Assembly (NCBI GenBank): GCA_963383645.1
Contig: OY726559.1
Span: 108,522,235 to 108,586,234 of the forward strand
Direction: 5' to 3'
Length of the DNA: 64,000 nt
From: Muscardinus avellanarius
Lineage: Eukaryota; Chordata; Mammalia; Rodentia; Gliridae
Position numbers and translations under genes: made by a program. The stretch's first letter is position 1, and each line of letters opens with the position of its first letter. Shown here piece after piece: positions 34,901 through 46,879 of this stretch. The notes beneath the pieces are model-generated. The model saw only the letters and a list, made by a program, of their open reading frames with translations. It was not told the origin of the DNA and searched no databases.

Positions 34901-34929
34901 CACCTTTAAAATATAATCATACTTTGTCC

Positions 34930-35119
34930 AGCTGGGTGTGGTGACACATGCCTGTAATCCCAGTACGTGGAAGGATGAGACAGGAGGATTGCAGGTACAA
35001 GGCCAGCCTCAGCAACTTAGTAAGGCCCTCTGCAATTTAGTGAGTCCCTGTTTCAAACTAAAAATAAACTAGCAGTGGGGGTATAGTTCAGAGTGAGAAT
35101 GCCCCTGGGTTCAATCACC

Positions 35120-35126
<7 letters not shown>
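34930..35126 (+). mobile_element. B1-dID SINE
   Basis: Complete; its tail became the (AC)n at 35124-35165. Confidence 0.85.

Positions 35127-35165
<39 letters not shown>
35124..35165. repeat. (AC)n microsatellite
   Basis: About 20 units at the 3' end of a SINE. Confidence 0.9.
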
Positions 35166-35169
<4 letters not shown>

Positions 35170-35186
35170 ATATTTATAGTTAATGC

Positions 35187-35280
35187 CAGGCATGGTGGCA
35201 CATGCCTGTAATCCCAGTACTTGGGAGGCTGAGACAGGACAACCACAGGTTCAAGGTCAGCCTTAGCAATTTAGCAAGAC

Positions 35281-35319
<39 letters not shown>
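35187..35319 (+). mobile_element. B1-dID SINE head ending in (GT)n
   Basis: The 7SL-like half stops at CAAGACCCTG and a (GT)n tract (35283-35319) replaces the rest. Confidence 0.8.
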
Positions 35320-35321
<2 letters not shown>

Positions 35322-35999
35322 ATACATGTAAAAGGCCATACCTCTAACAGTTCCTCTCTTACTGCTGGTTCTCGGTCTCTCCCACCACCTCCCAACTCTA
35401 AGTACTTGTATGAACAAGCTGTGTCTTAGTCATTTGGGTGATCCCTCTACCACAGTGGGCCCTCGAATACTTTTTAAATGCGTGAAATTAGATGTAATTA
35501 TTTGTCTCCCCAAGTCTCAAAGGGAAAAACTAAAAAGACTAAGGGATCTAGTGATCCAGCCAAGACTATATCAAGTAAGGCAAGAGGCACAAGCACAACC
35601 CAGCAATCCTGACCAGCTCTGTCAGCACTCAGAGCCAAGCAAGCTTAATTATCAGGATGAATCCTGACAGAGAGTGGCAATCAGCTTCAAAACTTAGAAC
35701 GTCTCCAAAAACAAGTCCCCATCCCTTGGGGATGTCAACACCCCTAGTCTGTATCCAGTGGTCATGTGGCTCCTTCCTCCACTCCAAGCTTTTAACCTTT
35801 GTTTCAGCTGTGCATAGCGGTGGTCCAGAGTTGTGTGTGTTTGTGGTGGAAGATGCTCTACACTCCCCTGCCTTGGCAGGGAACTACTTCTCTCCCAGCC
35901 ACAGAAGGACAGGCCTTGCAATTACAGAAATTGAAGGGGGAAGGAGAAAAGACCAGCACTCAACCTTTTCAGAGTAATGATGAGGCTAAAGTTTTTGGA

Positions 36000-36201
36000 G
36001 CAGAGCACGGTGGTGCACATTTGTAATCCCTGCATTCGGGAGGCTGAGACAGGAGGATCGCGGTTCACGGACAGCCTCAGCTACTTGGTGAGACCCTCCG
36101 CAACTTAGTGAGACCCTGTTCCCAAATAAAGAATAAAAAAATAGGGCAGGGGGTGTAGCTCGGAGGTCAAATGTCCCTGGATTCCATCCCTAGTACCGCA
36201 G
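36000..36201 (+). mobile_element. B1-dID SINE
   Basis: Complete copy; followed by a GA then G-run tract at 36202-36234. Confidence 0.85.
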
Positions 36202-36235
36202 AAAAAGAGAGAGAGAGAGGGGGGGGGGGGGGGGA

Positions 36236-36450
36236 GCCGGGTGTGGTGGTACATGCTTGTAATCCCAGCATTTGGGAGGCTGAGACTGGAGGATCATGAT
36301 CATGGTTCACAGACAGCCTCAGCTACTAAGTGACACCCTCTGCAACTCAGTGAGACCCTGTTTCAATATAAAGAATAAAAAATAGGGCAGGGAGTGTAGT
36401 TCAGAGGTCAAATGCCTCTGGGTTCTATCCCCAGACGTGCAAAATAAAAA
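36236..36450 (+). mobile_element. B1-dID SINE
   Basis: Complete copy of the variant ending CCCCAGACGTGCAAA. Confidence 0.85.
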
Positions 36451-36529
36451 AAAAGAAAAGAAAAAAGTTTTTGTGGGAGGCCAGAGGCAGGAAGCACATT
36501 CAAACACAGTTGAAATATACACTTAACAG

Positions 36530-36700
36530 TCAGCCCAGTACAGTGGTGCTTGGGAGACTGAGACAGGAGGATCTCAGTTTCAAAGGCAACTTCAGCAACT
36601 TAGGAAGACCCTATTTCAAAATAACAGTAAAAAGGACTATGAGTGTAGCTCAGAAGTAGAATGACCCTGGGTTCAACTCCCTGAACCAAAAATAAATAAG
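36530..36700 (+). mobile_element. B1-dID SINE, shortened head
   Basis: TAATCCCAG block deleted; ID half ends GGTTCAACTCCCTGAACC. Confidence 0.75.
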
Positions 36701-37110
36701 TAAATAAAAGAGAGAGTATCTGTGTTCAGACTGAACTTTCTTCTCCGGCAGTTTTCAACGTTTTCTTTTCTTACAACCAGAAAGGCATAGATTTCTTGCT
36801 TCCTCATCTCACCTACATTAAAAATCATCAGCCTAGAAAACCCTTTCGCTAAGTGCCCAGAAGCCGTGAAGCAAATGTAGGCTCTTAAAGAATTTGTAAA
36901 GATTACATGCCACACAGGAAGAGGTGACCAGAAATATCTATCAAACCACTAATTCAATCAATAAACACAAGTATCTATTAGGGACTAGGGAAAAAGAAAT
37001 AAAGGGGTCCCTATGTAACTGCCCCCAGGCCAGCTCAGGTTGTGGCTGCAGTATGGTTAAATTCAATTAAAATTTAACTTATATGTATTAAAGGGAAAAA
37101 AAAAAAAAAA

Positions 37111-37277
37111 CAGCCAGGCATGTTGGTGCTATTGGAGAGGCGGAGGCAGGAGGATCTCAAGTTCAAGGCCAGCCTGGGCAACTTGGCAAGACCCTGACTC
37201 AAAACAAAACAAAAAAAGTGCTGGAGATGTAGCTCTGTGGTAGCTACATCTAGGCTCAATCCTCAGTCCCAGAAAAA
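37111..37277 (+). mobile_element. B1-dID SINE, shortened
   Basis: Head lacks the CTTGTAATCCC block; diverged ID half. Confidence 0.7.
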
Positions 37278-37449
37278 TAAGTCCATAAAGTAAGCAAGTA
37301 AGTGGGGGTGTTTCTCCAAGTCTAACTCACCCTTTGGTTTCCACATCTGGAGTGAACTGTTTTATATGAAAACAGATCAAGCACATGCACACACTCCAAG
37401 AGAGAAAAAGAGAGACAGACAGCGCATTTCTATAAAGAATAAAGAGAAG

Positions 37450-38456
37450 AAGAAGAGCCAGACACTGGGGGAAAATATCTGCAAAAGATACAGGTGTGAT
37501 AAAGGACTGTCATCCAAAATATACACAGCAAATAACACCGATTAAAAAATGGGCAAAAAGATCTGAACAGACATGTCACCAAAGATAAACAGATGGCAAA
37601 TAATTAAACGAAAAGACGCTCAAAATCACACGCCACGAGGGAACTGAGAATAACTACAAGATACAACTACCCGCTGTTCCCATGACCGAAATCCCAACAT
37701 GGACATGGATGCCGTGAAGATGCGGAGCGACCGGGCTTCCGCTCGCAGCCGGCGGGATGCCACACGGCCACGTCGGAAGGCGGCTTCCTACAGCGCTAGG
37801 CTAAATGATCCACTACTGCACTTCTAGCTGTTTATCCAAATGAGATGAAAACTTACGCCCATACAAAGCCTTGTACACTTTACAGCTGCCTTACCCATAA
37901 TGCCAAGACTTGGAAGCAACCAAAATGTCCTTCAGGAGATGAGAGGATGTTTAGACCAGGGTCCACCCAGACAGTGGCATATTATTTCCACACTAAAATG
38001 AGCTATGAAGCCACAAAGAAATATGAAGTAAGCTTAAATGTATATTATTAAGTTTTTAAACGCCAAGATAAGAAGGCTACGTCCTGTCTAATTCCAACTG
38101 TATGACATCCTGGAAAGGCCAAACTATGGAGAGAGTAGAAAGATCACCAGGGTTAGGGGAGAGGGGGATGAACCCATGGAGCACAGAAAATTTTAGGACA
38201 GCCAAGCTAGTCTGTACAGTACCATGATGGCGGACACATGGTTACACATTTATCAAAACCCACAGAATGTACACCAGCCAGAGCGAGCCCTAAAGTAGAC
38301 CAAGGACTTCAGATGGTGATGAATCAACACAGATTCATCAATTATAATAAACGTGCCATTCTGGTATGGGATGTTGATAGTGGCTATATTTGGTAGGGGG
38401 AACTTCTGTACTTTCTATTCAATTTTGCTGTGAATCTAAAACTACTCTAAAAATAA
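37450..38456 (+). mobile_element. Old L1 3' end (ORF2 C-terminus and 3' UTR)
   Basis: Ordered L1 words: AATGGGCAAAAAGATCTGAA, GGCAAATAATTAAACGAAAA, GACTTGGAAGCAACCAAAAT, then the 3' UTR end with TGCTGTGAATCTAAAACTAC TCTAAAAATAAA. The frame is broken by stops. A GC-rich stretch at 37670-37800 is unusual for L1 and may be a CpG-rich part of ORF2. Confidence 0.75.
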
Positions 38457-38459
38457 AGG

Positions 38460-38930
38460 CTAGCCAGGTGTGGCGTAATCCCACGCTTGTAATCCCAGTA
38501 TGTGGGAGGCTAAGACAAGAGGACTGCAGGTCTGTAGCCAGCCTAAGTTATTCAGCGAGGCCCTTCGCAACTCAGTGAGACCCTGTTTCAAACTAAAAGA
38601 TAAAACAGGGCTGGGAGTGTAGCTAAGAAGTAGAATCCCCCTGGGTTCAATCAGCAGTACCACAAATAAATAAATAAATCCTATTGCTTAAAAGTTATAC
38701 TTAAGAGCTGGACATAATGGCATATGCCTGTAATCCCAGTACTTAAGAGGCTGAGACGGGAAGATGGCCATTTTGAGGCTAGCCTCAGAAACTTGGTGAG
38801 ACGCTCCGCAGCTCTGCGAGACGACCTGGTTTCAAAATAAAAAATAAAATGAAGTTCAGGGCTTATCTCAGAGTTAGACCTGAGTTCAATGACCCTGGGG
38901 TCAAACCCCTGAATCAAAAGAAAAAAAAAT
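38460..38930 (+). mobile_element. Two B1-dID SINEs in the L1 tail and beyond
   Basis: Copies at 38460-38672 (directly in the L1 A-tail) and 38706-38930. Confidence 0.8.
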
Positions 38931-39883
38931 AAAAATTATACATGTGTACATATAATCATGTCCCTCATTTGGCTTGTACAGGACTCGGACTTGAGCTGTA
39001 CCTAAATGGGAAGCCTGCACTTCTGGACGTGACCCTCCAGCACCCCTTTTGGGGACACTTTTACTCGCCGATCGATGCGTGGAATGTGACTTGCTGCGTA
39101 GATGTAGAAATCCCATGAATGGACCTGGTCTCCGTGATGACTAACTTGCTTATGACAACTTGTGGTGCACTATGTTTATACCAAAGCTTTAAAAATTTTG
39201 GCCGCCTGGAGTCAGAGGAAGGGAAGTTCCAGCCAGCCTCAGGAGATGGGTCCACTTCCCCTGATAGGTGACAGCCTCTCTCTGGAGAGGAAAGGCTGCT
39301 GATCTTGTTTTCCCGTCCCCCATCAGTACGGGATGCAATAAAGCCCACCCCATCCCCACACTGCTGACCACAGAGATGAAATGGAATTACCTTCCTTTTT
39401 CTAATTTTCTCTCATAGCTGTGGTCAGGGAATCCCTCTGAATTTCACAGACCTATAGCAAAAAAGTCCTTTCCTAAAGATGTAGCACAGGGTGGGCTTGA
39501 CAGCAAAGAGGAAGGCCTGAAGCAGTGGCCCCACCATGCTCACTTAAGTCCTTAAGTACTGTCATCACTCAGTGCCAGCGCTGGCCAAGGTCTACACAAC
39601 TCAGCACCTGGCAGCACCCTTCCCTACAGAGCCTACCTCTGTTGGCAGTCATGTAAGAAAGGTGAAGGTTAACTGAGAAAGTCCTTGTTCTCTTCTGATC
39701 CCTCCTCTACAGTAGAAGCTGCTGACATGAAAATACTATTTTCTGCCTACATTTCTGTATTTATTCATGACCAATTTATCATTAACACAGTTTCTGGAGG
39801 TCCACCACATGCCACACTGTGTCCTGGACACAGAGCCCCTGTCATGTGCAAAGGGCTCAAGTCTTTCATTTAGAAAATATCGA
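38931..39883. other. Unique intronic stretch
   Basis: No repeat or gene recognised with confidence. Confidence 0.4.
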
Positions 39884-40078
39884 GCTGGGCATGGTAACAC
39901 AGGGCACTCAGTACTTGGGAGGCTGAGACAGGAGGATAGCAGGTTCATGGCCAGCCTCAGCAACTTGTGAGGCCCCCTGTAACCTAGTAAGACCCTGCTT
40001 CAAAGAGAAGATTAAAAAATGGGTCTGGGAGTGGAGCCCAGAGGTAGAATGCCCCTGGGTTCTATCCCCAGCACCACA

Positions 40079-40121
<43 letters not shown>

Positions 40122-40174
40122 ATATAGGGCTGCAGGTGTAGCTCAGAGGTGGAACGCCCTGGGTTCAATCCTTA

Positions 40175-40215
<41 letters not shown>
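39884..40215 (+). mobile_element. B1-dID SINE plus extra ID-like half and (AC)n
   Basis: Dimer to 40078, (AAAT)n to 40124, an additional ID half 40126-40174, then (AC)n 40175-40215. Confidence 0.82.
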
Positions 40216-40218
<3 letters not shown>

Positions 40219-40619
40219 CTCTTCCCCAGGGACATACACATATGTACACAGACATTGAACCTCAGATATTTCAGGCAGAGCTGGAAATTGAGGCTGAGGG
40301 TGGCCTGGGGTGGTCAAGATAGACTACCCAAAAGAAATGAAACTTGGCATGCAGGGAAGAACAGAGAGAATTCAGGAAGGCTGGGGGAAAGAAAAAAGAA
40401 AAGAATTCCTCACACACAGTTTTTCACCCAAAAGTCATTTTAGGGATTCCACACCTGGTTTCTCCCACTAATGACCAATGAAAGATCAAGGACATAAAAA
40501 TAATGAATTTACACAAAGCAGTGCTTCTCAGATGAGATTCACTAGGATGATTTTAAAAGCTCAACAATGTTTCTGGTAGAAATCTAAATGGAGGACTTCA
40601 GAGCTGGCAAATTCTGACG

Positions 40620-40765
40620 TCTTAGCAGTCAACAGACCTAAATTCCAATCTCTCTCCAGTTTAGAATCTGGAGCACCAGGCAAGTTTCTTGACGTCTGTC
40701 TCCCTGAGCCTTGGCTTCCTCATTTTTAGAATGGAGATAATAAGAAATAAGACAACACAAGTCAA
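40620..40765 (+). mobile_element. MIR fragment
   Basis: CCCTGAGCCTTGGCTTCCTC followed by TTAGAATGGAGATAATAAGA is the MIR core in the forward direction. Confidence 0.65.
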
Positions 40766-41160
40766 TTATCCCATTTACTAGCTGATCTACAGAGTCAACA
40801 AATGGTGATGGTTAGAATCATAGGAGTGAAAAGAAACCAAGAGAAATCGCTCAGATGTAAATGCAGTGACTACTAAACTGCAGTGTCTTTGGGGAAAGAA
40901 AGTTTGAGGGTCTGCTTTGTCTTGCACTTCTGCATGCTACATTTTAAGCCTGGTCAATTGCTTGGGCTACCAAAAAATGGAAGATGCTTGGCTCAGTTGC
41001 AAATAGCAAGACAGTCTTTGCAGCACTGCTTTCAATGAGCACCTTCTCAACTGAAAGGACTATTATACCACCTTCAGTCTAAGAGAATGCTGAAAATAAT
41101 TTTTGCATTCACTTAGATGAGTCCATTCCATGTGCTGACCATGTCAAAGAAGCTCTTCAA

Positions 41161-41600
41161 GCCAGACATGGTGGCGCACGCTTGTAATCCCAGTCCTTGG
41201 GAGACTGAGACAGGAGGATTGCAGATTTGCAGCCAACCTCAGCTACTTTAGAGAGGCCCTCGGCAACTTTGTGACACCATTTCCAAAAAAATAAAGAAGC
41301 CGGGCACAATGGCGCACGCTTGTAATCCCAGCATTTGGGAGGCTGAGACCGGAGGATCGTGGTTCACAGGCAGTGTCAGCTACTTAGTGAGGCCCTCGGC
41401 AACTTAGTGAGACCCTGTTTCAAAATAAAAAGAATGAGAAATAGGGCAGGAGGTGTAGCTCGGAGGTCGAATGCCCCTGGGTTCCATCCCCAGACCCGCA
41501 AAAAAAAAAAAAAAAAAAAAAAAAAAGAATAAAAAATAGAGCTGGTAGTATAATTCAGAGGTAGAATGCCCCTGGGTTCAATCACAAGTACTGGGAGAGA
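41161..41600 (+). mobile_element. B1-dID SINE, outer copy split by another
   Basis: Head 41161-41298; ID half 41527-41600. Confidence 0.82.
41299..41526 (+). mobile_element. B1-dID SINE, inner copy
   Basis: Complete young copy ending CCCCAGACCCGC plus a long A-run; lies in the A-rich linker of its host. Confidence 0.88.
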
Positions 41601-41716
41601 AAAAAAAAAAAAGCTCTCCAATGAACTTTTTGTACTAGATAGGTTTGTGGCCAGACTCGACAACTTAGTGAGGCCCTCTGCAATTTAGTGAGAGCCTGTT
41701 TCAAAATATAAGATAG

Positions 41717-41898
41717 GTGCCGGTCGTGGTGGCGCATGCTTGTAATCCCCGCGCTTGGGAGGCAGAGACAGGAGGATCACGCAGGTTTGAAGCCAGCCGC
41801 GCTGGCGTATAAGAGACCCTGTTTCAAAAATATAAAATAGGTCTGGGAGCGTAGCCCGGAGGTAGAAGGGCTTCCAGGAACCCCAGTACCACCAAAAA

Positions 41899-41907
<9 letters not shown>
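41717..41907 (+). mobile_element. B1-dID SINE, rearranged-ID subfamily, inner copy
   Basis: Ends GGCTTCCAGGAACCCCAG TACCACC, followed by A-run and (AT)n. Confidence 0.9.

Positions 41908-41955
<48 letters not shown>
41907..41955. repeat. (AT)n microsatellite
   Basis: About 24 AT units between the A-tail of the inner SINE and its target duplication. Confidence 0.9.
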
Positions 41956-41957
<2 letters not shown>

Positions 41958-42816
41958 ATAGGGCTGGGGGTATAGTTCAGAGGCAGAATGCTCCTGGGTT
42001 TCATCCCCAATACCACACATACACGCACATAAAGGTAATTATTTCCTGCTCGGTAAAGAGTATCAGGTAGAGACAGTCCTTGACCACTCGGCTTAGAGTT
42101 CAAAGGGGAAAACAATGAATATCTCAAGTAGACCAGTACCGTGAGGATAGGACCAGGAGTCTGGAAAAATGTCTATAATAAAGCCAATCAACTGGGCTAG
42201 TATTTGAACCAAAATAAGCAGGGGTAATGCAGGGATGTCCAGCAGGGAGGGGGTTCAACCTGAGTCATGGTGGCTAAAGAATGTTTGTTATGTCTAAGAC
42301 TGGAGAGCTGTTTGCGGCAAAGATGGGTGGATAAGTTAAGGTGGCCCCGGTATTAGGAAGACACTGGAATTGTGGAGAGTTGCGAATGTCAAAGCAAGGC
42401 GCTGCCTTCTTTGATTATATTAACACTGCAAAATATAAGGTTCTTAAAACCCTGTAAAGATGCAAAAAGAAAAAAGTAGCAGGATCCTAGACAGAAAGAA
42501 AAGCCCAATGGCACAGGCAGAGAATCGGTTCAGGCTCTAGACTGCTGAGGTACCGGGGCTTTTTCTTTTCTTCTACATGAGCAGACAAGCTCTTTCCTTG
42601 CCTGAGCTTGTCATCTTTGTAGCCAACCTTTTCCCTTCTTCCTTCCCTTCCCTGGACACTAGAAATTAGGCAAACATGTAGATGCTGAGGAAATCCAGAG
42701 AGCTTTCCGCAGGGAGGGAGAGGGAACAAAATGCAAATTCATCAACAGAGGTCACCCACCCCTTCATGAAGTCACCCTTCGCCACTTTAGTCAGCTAACA
42801 TACACCCCTTGTTTTT

Positions 42817-43022
42817 GCAGTGGTGGTACCAGGGACTGAAACCAGGGGCTTTCTACCTTCAACCTATACCTCCAGCCCTTTTTGTTGTTGTTGTTTTTGA
42901 AATAGGGTCTCTCTAGGATGCTGAGAGTTTCTTGAAGTTGCTGGTGCTCTCCTTCAGCACCTGTGATCCTCCTGTCTCAGCTTCCCAGGTACTGGGATCG
43001 CAGGCGTGCACCACCACACCTG
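42817..43022 (-). mobile_element. B1-dID SINE, reverse
   Basis: Diverged complete copy with a (TTG)n-like linker. Confidence 0.75.
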
Positions 43023-43125
43023 GTCCCAGGAATGTTTGAAAATCATCTGTCTTCCCTCCTGTCACATAGAACAGGCTGGCTTCCACTGGTGCCATCTTAC
43101 TCTCTCTAGGGCCAGGTTGAATGGA

Positions 43126-43128
<3 letters not shown>

Positions 43129-43177
<49 letters not shown>
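43129..43177. repeat. (GT)n microsatellite
   Basis: About 24 GT units at the tail of an old reverse SINE. Confidence 0.92.
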
Positions 43178-43178
<1 letters not shown>

Positions 43179-43354
43179 TGCTGAGGCGTGAACCCAGGGC
43201 TTCCCACATGCTAAGCAAGCACTGGAGCTAGGCTACATGCCACCCCTTTTTATTCTGAGACAGGGTCTCGCTAAGATACTGGTCTAGAACTTGCAATCCT
43301 CCTTCCTCAACCTCCTGAGTAACTAGAATCACAAATGTGCTCCACCAGGCCTGG
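43178..43354 (-). mobile_element. Old B1-dID SINE, reverse
   Basis: ID part keeps the ancestral CTAAGCAAGC segment; strongly diverged. Confidence 0.65.
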
Positions 43355-44796
43355 TGCAGGCTGAACTAATGATATCAACTTTACCCCCAAAGAGCCCATC
43401 TCTGACACACACAGCCCATGGGCTCAGACAGGAAACCATCCTCTAAATGACAAGGTCTCCTCACTTTCACCACCCGAACGCCCTCCCCCTGGACAATGCC
43501 ATTCTTACCTCTGTTCAGACTCTCCTAGCCAAGCCAGTGAAAATGTTTCGTTTCCCCTCCAGCCACTTACACGGGGTGCAGGGCTCTCTCTGTGCCCTGC
43601 AGCAATCCTCTACCCTTGGGCTTTGAGGACCCCAGCCTCACACCGAGTGGCATTTTTAAAGGTTCATTTGCCTCTTAAAATGTATTTCACATTAGATAAT
43701 AACCATGTCGGCCTCAGAGGAGGTAAACACTTGGAAACGCGTGGGAGGGCAGAGAGGAGACAAGGCGGGTTAGGGGAGGCCAGTTCAGTTCCAGCGGTCA
43801 CTTGGGCTGCATTCAAAGCTGCCCACTCATCCATCACAGCTCCTAAAGACCATTAACTTCTCTTATCTCGCGGTGCTCAGCACACTCCTGGGAGGATAAC
43901 GCTGTCATTGGAGATGAGGGAGTGGGTGTCACCCCACAGGATAAGGCCAAAGAACCCTCCATGAGGCAGGAATACAGCAGCACCAAATTGAATTCAGCCT
44001 AGCGTTCATGCAAAGGGGTTGGCAATTCATGGGGAGGGGGGCAGTAAGGAAAATGGAAAATGGTTCAAAGTCCCTGAGGGAGTCGTAATCCGGTTCTCCA
44101 GGCCGGACAGCTCGGTACACCGACCCTAAGGTACCTTCCCGGCCTCGTGTCACTGCTCCGCTCAGCCCTCTTCTCCCGGCACAACCCCGGGCCCAGAGTC
44201 TCCCTAAGGGCGGGCTCCGCCCTTGCCAGCACCCTCCCACCCGCCGACCTGGCCGGGCCGGAGACCCTTTGGAGCCGAGCCCACCCCACCCCCGACCTCA
44301 CTGTGCATTGCCCGATCTGATCTCAACCCCAAATGGCAATCTGAGTCGGGCAAAACGGAGGGCAGGAGAAAAAGGAAGCCGGTATCTCCCAAGGGCTCGA
44401 GATGACCCGCGCCCCTCTCGGAGTCCCCACTCGGTCCCGGGCGGGGCCGGGGGCGCGGCGAGGGGCGCAGCCCGAGCTGTCCGCCGTCCGCCGCCGCACA
44501 CAAAGCCTTCACCTTCTCCAGCCTTCCAAGCTCCGCCCCGGGCTCCGTTTCTCCGAGGGTCTCTGATGCCCCTTTCGGTGGTCGGCGGCACGGCCGGGCC
44601 CCCGCCCCAGGCTGTCTCCTCCCCCGCGCCTCGGCCCCCTCCTCCCGCCCCTCGCCCCCGACCGAGGGAGCCCGGCCGGCGGCGCAGGACCGCGCCCAGG
44701 GACCAGGACGGCTTGCAAGGCTCGGGCGCGGCATCCCCGGCCCCTGCCCCGGCGGGCGACCCCGGCCCGCTGCAGCCCGGCCTCCGCCGCTCCTAC

Positions 44797-44990
44797 CTGC
44801 GGGGCTGCAGTCGGCCGGAGCGCGGACCGAGCGCCCGCCCCTCGCCGCGCGTCTGCGGGGCGCGGCTGGCAGGCGCGGGGCGCGGACGCCTCCCGGGGCT
44901 TCCTGTGGGGCTGGACAAAGGACGCTTCCTGGGAGGAGCAGGGCAGTGTTCCCAGCATGCCTCGATTTGTAGTTCGCGGGTCCTCCCACC
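44797..44990 (-). other. ZNF697: Predicted ZNF697 non-coding exon 1
   Basis: On the - strand a strong donor (GCAG|GTAGGA, boundary 44797/44796) lies inside the CpG island and could join the acceptor just before the ATG at 14345. The 5' end is not determined; 44990 is set near the ZNF143-like site. No open frame needs to be invoked because the ATG lies in the next exon. Confidence 0.4.
44949..44966 (+). promoter_or_regulatory. ZNF143/STAF-like site
   Basis: The 18-bp block beginning TTCCCAGCATGCC matches the degenerate STAF/ZNF143 consensus at 16 of 18 positions by eye. It is followed at once by TTGTAGT, the complement of the ACTACAA word often paired with such sites. ZNF143 sites are typical of CpG-island promoters near the start site. 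Confidence 0.5.
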
Positions 44991-45317
44991 CCGCAGCCCG
45001 CGCAGCACCTGCCAGCCCCCTCCCGGGCCGGGGTCTGCACGGGGCCCCGGCCCAGCTCCCGAGCGCGCCGCCGCCTCTTTAGAAACGAGGGCGGTGGGAG
45101 TGATTTTTTTTTTTTTTTTTGACGCTTTGATTTTCCTTTGACCTGGTGGCCACAGGTTAAAGGAAAGCACTCGACCGCCCCCCCCCCCCCAGGAGTCCGG
45201 TTCCTAAAGCCTTGGCGCTTCAGAGCTGCTCGTTTCCAGATCCTGACCTGCAGGTCGGCGACCTCTCTTTCTGCGAGGTTGGCTGGCCCGGGCATCTTTT
45301 CAAGAAGAGCAATTCAA

Positions 45318-45545
45318 AGCCAGGCGTGGTGGCGCACGCTTGTAATCCCAGCATTTGGGAGGCGGAGACCCGAGGATTGGGGTTCATAGACAGCCTCGGC
45401 TACTTAGTGAGGCCCTTCGCGACTCAGTGAGACCCTGTTTCAAAATTAAAATGACTTAAAAAAAAAAAAAAAACTAGGGCTCAGGATGTAGCTTGGAGGT
45501 AGAATGCCCCTTGGTAACATCCCCAGTACCAGGAAAAAAAAAAAA
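45318..45545 (+). mobile_element. B1-dID SINE
   Basis: Complete copy just upstream of the CpG island; it marks the edge of the repeat-free promoter block. Confidence 0.87.
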
Positions 45546-46250
45546 ATTCAATCGAGAGCGTCACGTGAAATAAGCTTGATGCGCGTAAAATCCCGTGCGC
45601 TAAGAACGTGCTGGACTTTCTGCTTATCTTGTCCTTACCCACCTCTAGGACTAAGCTTCCTTGGCCCTGTAAAACAAACACAACGGCCACGGTGTATGGG
45701 ATGTGTTTGGAAGTGGAATGGAGGAGAGGACCGAGGACGCTGGCTACAAGAAAGGAGCTCTGCTTCAGCCCAGGAAGGGCCTGTCTGAAGGCCCTCGCCA
45801 CGTTTCTGTCAACTTCCGCCTCACATTTTGAATCCATGTGAACCGGGATATTTGGGTGAGGGACTTAGCTTATATGAAGAAAATATAACTAAGAATGTCG
45901 TAATGGTTCTCTTTTCCTAAAGACCCCGAAACACAGTGATCAGATGGGCTGGCTTAAGGTGTAGGACTGACAAGGAACATTAAGATGGGACTGTCCACCT
46001 TCTACAAGTTCCTTTCCTGCCACCTGTTGACTGTTCGTCATTAGTTCTACCATGATCCCTGCATTTTCTTACAGATTATTGCACCTTCACAGTTTGCAGT
46101 CTGGTTACATTCTAATGAACCCACACGCAATTCTCTAAGAAAGAGGTCATAATTGTTTTAAACCATGTAGCCTCTATTAGTTTGGGATCTGGAAAGATGA
46201 TAGGCTTGCCTTACCAGTTAGCATGGTCTACTCTGTCCTCACGGAAACTA
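45546..46250. other. Unique intergenic stretch
   Basis: No gene or repeat recognised. Confidence 0.4.
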
Positions 46251-46251
46251 C

Positions 46252-46500
46252 TTTTGCTACTAGGGATTGAACCATGGGGCATTTTAGCTCTCAGCTACAC
46301 CTCCAGTCCCTTCCTTTTTCTTTCTTTTGGGGGGGATTGAACCCAAGGGTATTCTACATCTGAGCTACACTCCTAGCCCTATTTTTTATTTATTTTGAAA
46401 CAAAGTCTCATTAAGTTGCTTGGGCTGTCTGGGAATGGGATCCTCCCGTCTCAGCCTCCCAAATACTGGCATTACAGGCGTGTGCCACCACACCCAGCTA
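46252..46500 (-). mobile_element. Reverse ID-like half followed by a reverse B1-dID SINE
   Basis: ID half at 46252-46312 and a complete reverse copy at 46330-46500. Confidence 0.75.
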
Positions 46501-46554
46501 CAGAAGCTACGTTTTGCCTTGCTTCTAAAATCAAACACCTCTTTCTCCTCCTAT

Positions 46555-46795
46555 TGTTGTGCCCAGGCCAGTGTTGCAGGAATGGAGAAAGAGCACCAAC
46601 CGAACTTGGAAGATCAGTTTATTCAACCGCGGAAAAAACAGACCAGCCAGGCTAGGGACACAGTCCAGAACTGTGACCCAGAACTCAACTTACAAGGAAG
46701 TTTTAAAGGCAAACTACTAGACAATTTTGGCTTCTTGGGCACAGTGGGGGAATTCCAGTAACTGTGGGATCACATGTGGGTATTAGGGCCTTACA
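46555..46795 (-). repeat. ERV 3' LTR (shortened)
   Basis: TG...CA ends (TGTAAGGCC start and GGGCACAACA end on the - strand). About 241 bp; lacks about 300 bp found in the other LTR between the AACTTACAAGG and ACAATTTTGG blocks. Confidence 0.85.
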
Positions 46796-46879
46796 TTACC
46801 CCCTGCAGTTATGGGCTGAATCAAACCATTGATTTAGGTTTGGGCCCCAGAAAGGGTGAGTGTCCATGAACTGAAAGGC

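Larger units (their letters stand above)
41640..42030 (+). mobile_element. B1-dID SINE, outer copy split by another
   Basis: 5'-truncated head 41640-41716 and ID half from about 41957; ATAAGATAGG is present at both junctions. Confidence 0.8.
14346..44796 (-). other. ZNF697 intron 1
   Basis: About 30.4 kb between the predicted first exon and the ATG exon. It is filled with SINEs, several MIRs, an L1 composite and an L1M 3' end. Unique stretches without repeats or genes include 22.7-24.0, 31.0-31.9 and 42.03-42.8 kb. No other coding exon is recognisable. Confidence 0.6.
44080..45090. promoter_or_regulatory. CpG island, probable ZNF697 promoter
   Basis: One kilobase of very GC- and CpG-rich sequence without repeats. 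It is the only such block in the window with a splice donor facing a downstream gene on the - strand. Long open frames on both strands here come from scarce stop codons in GC-rich DNA. Its position about 30 kb upstream of the ATG exon matches a first-exon island. Confidence 0.75.

Noticed and set aside
44204..45295. Long open frames on both strands (up to 363 codons) in the CpG island
   Set aside because: GC-rich DNA with few stops; composition is Pro/Arg/Ala-rich and no domain is recognisable.
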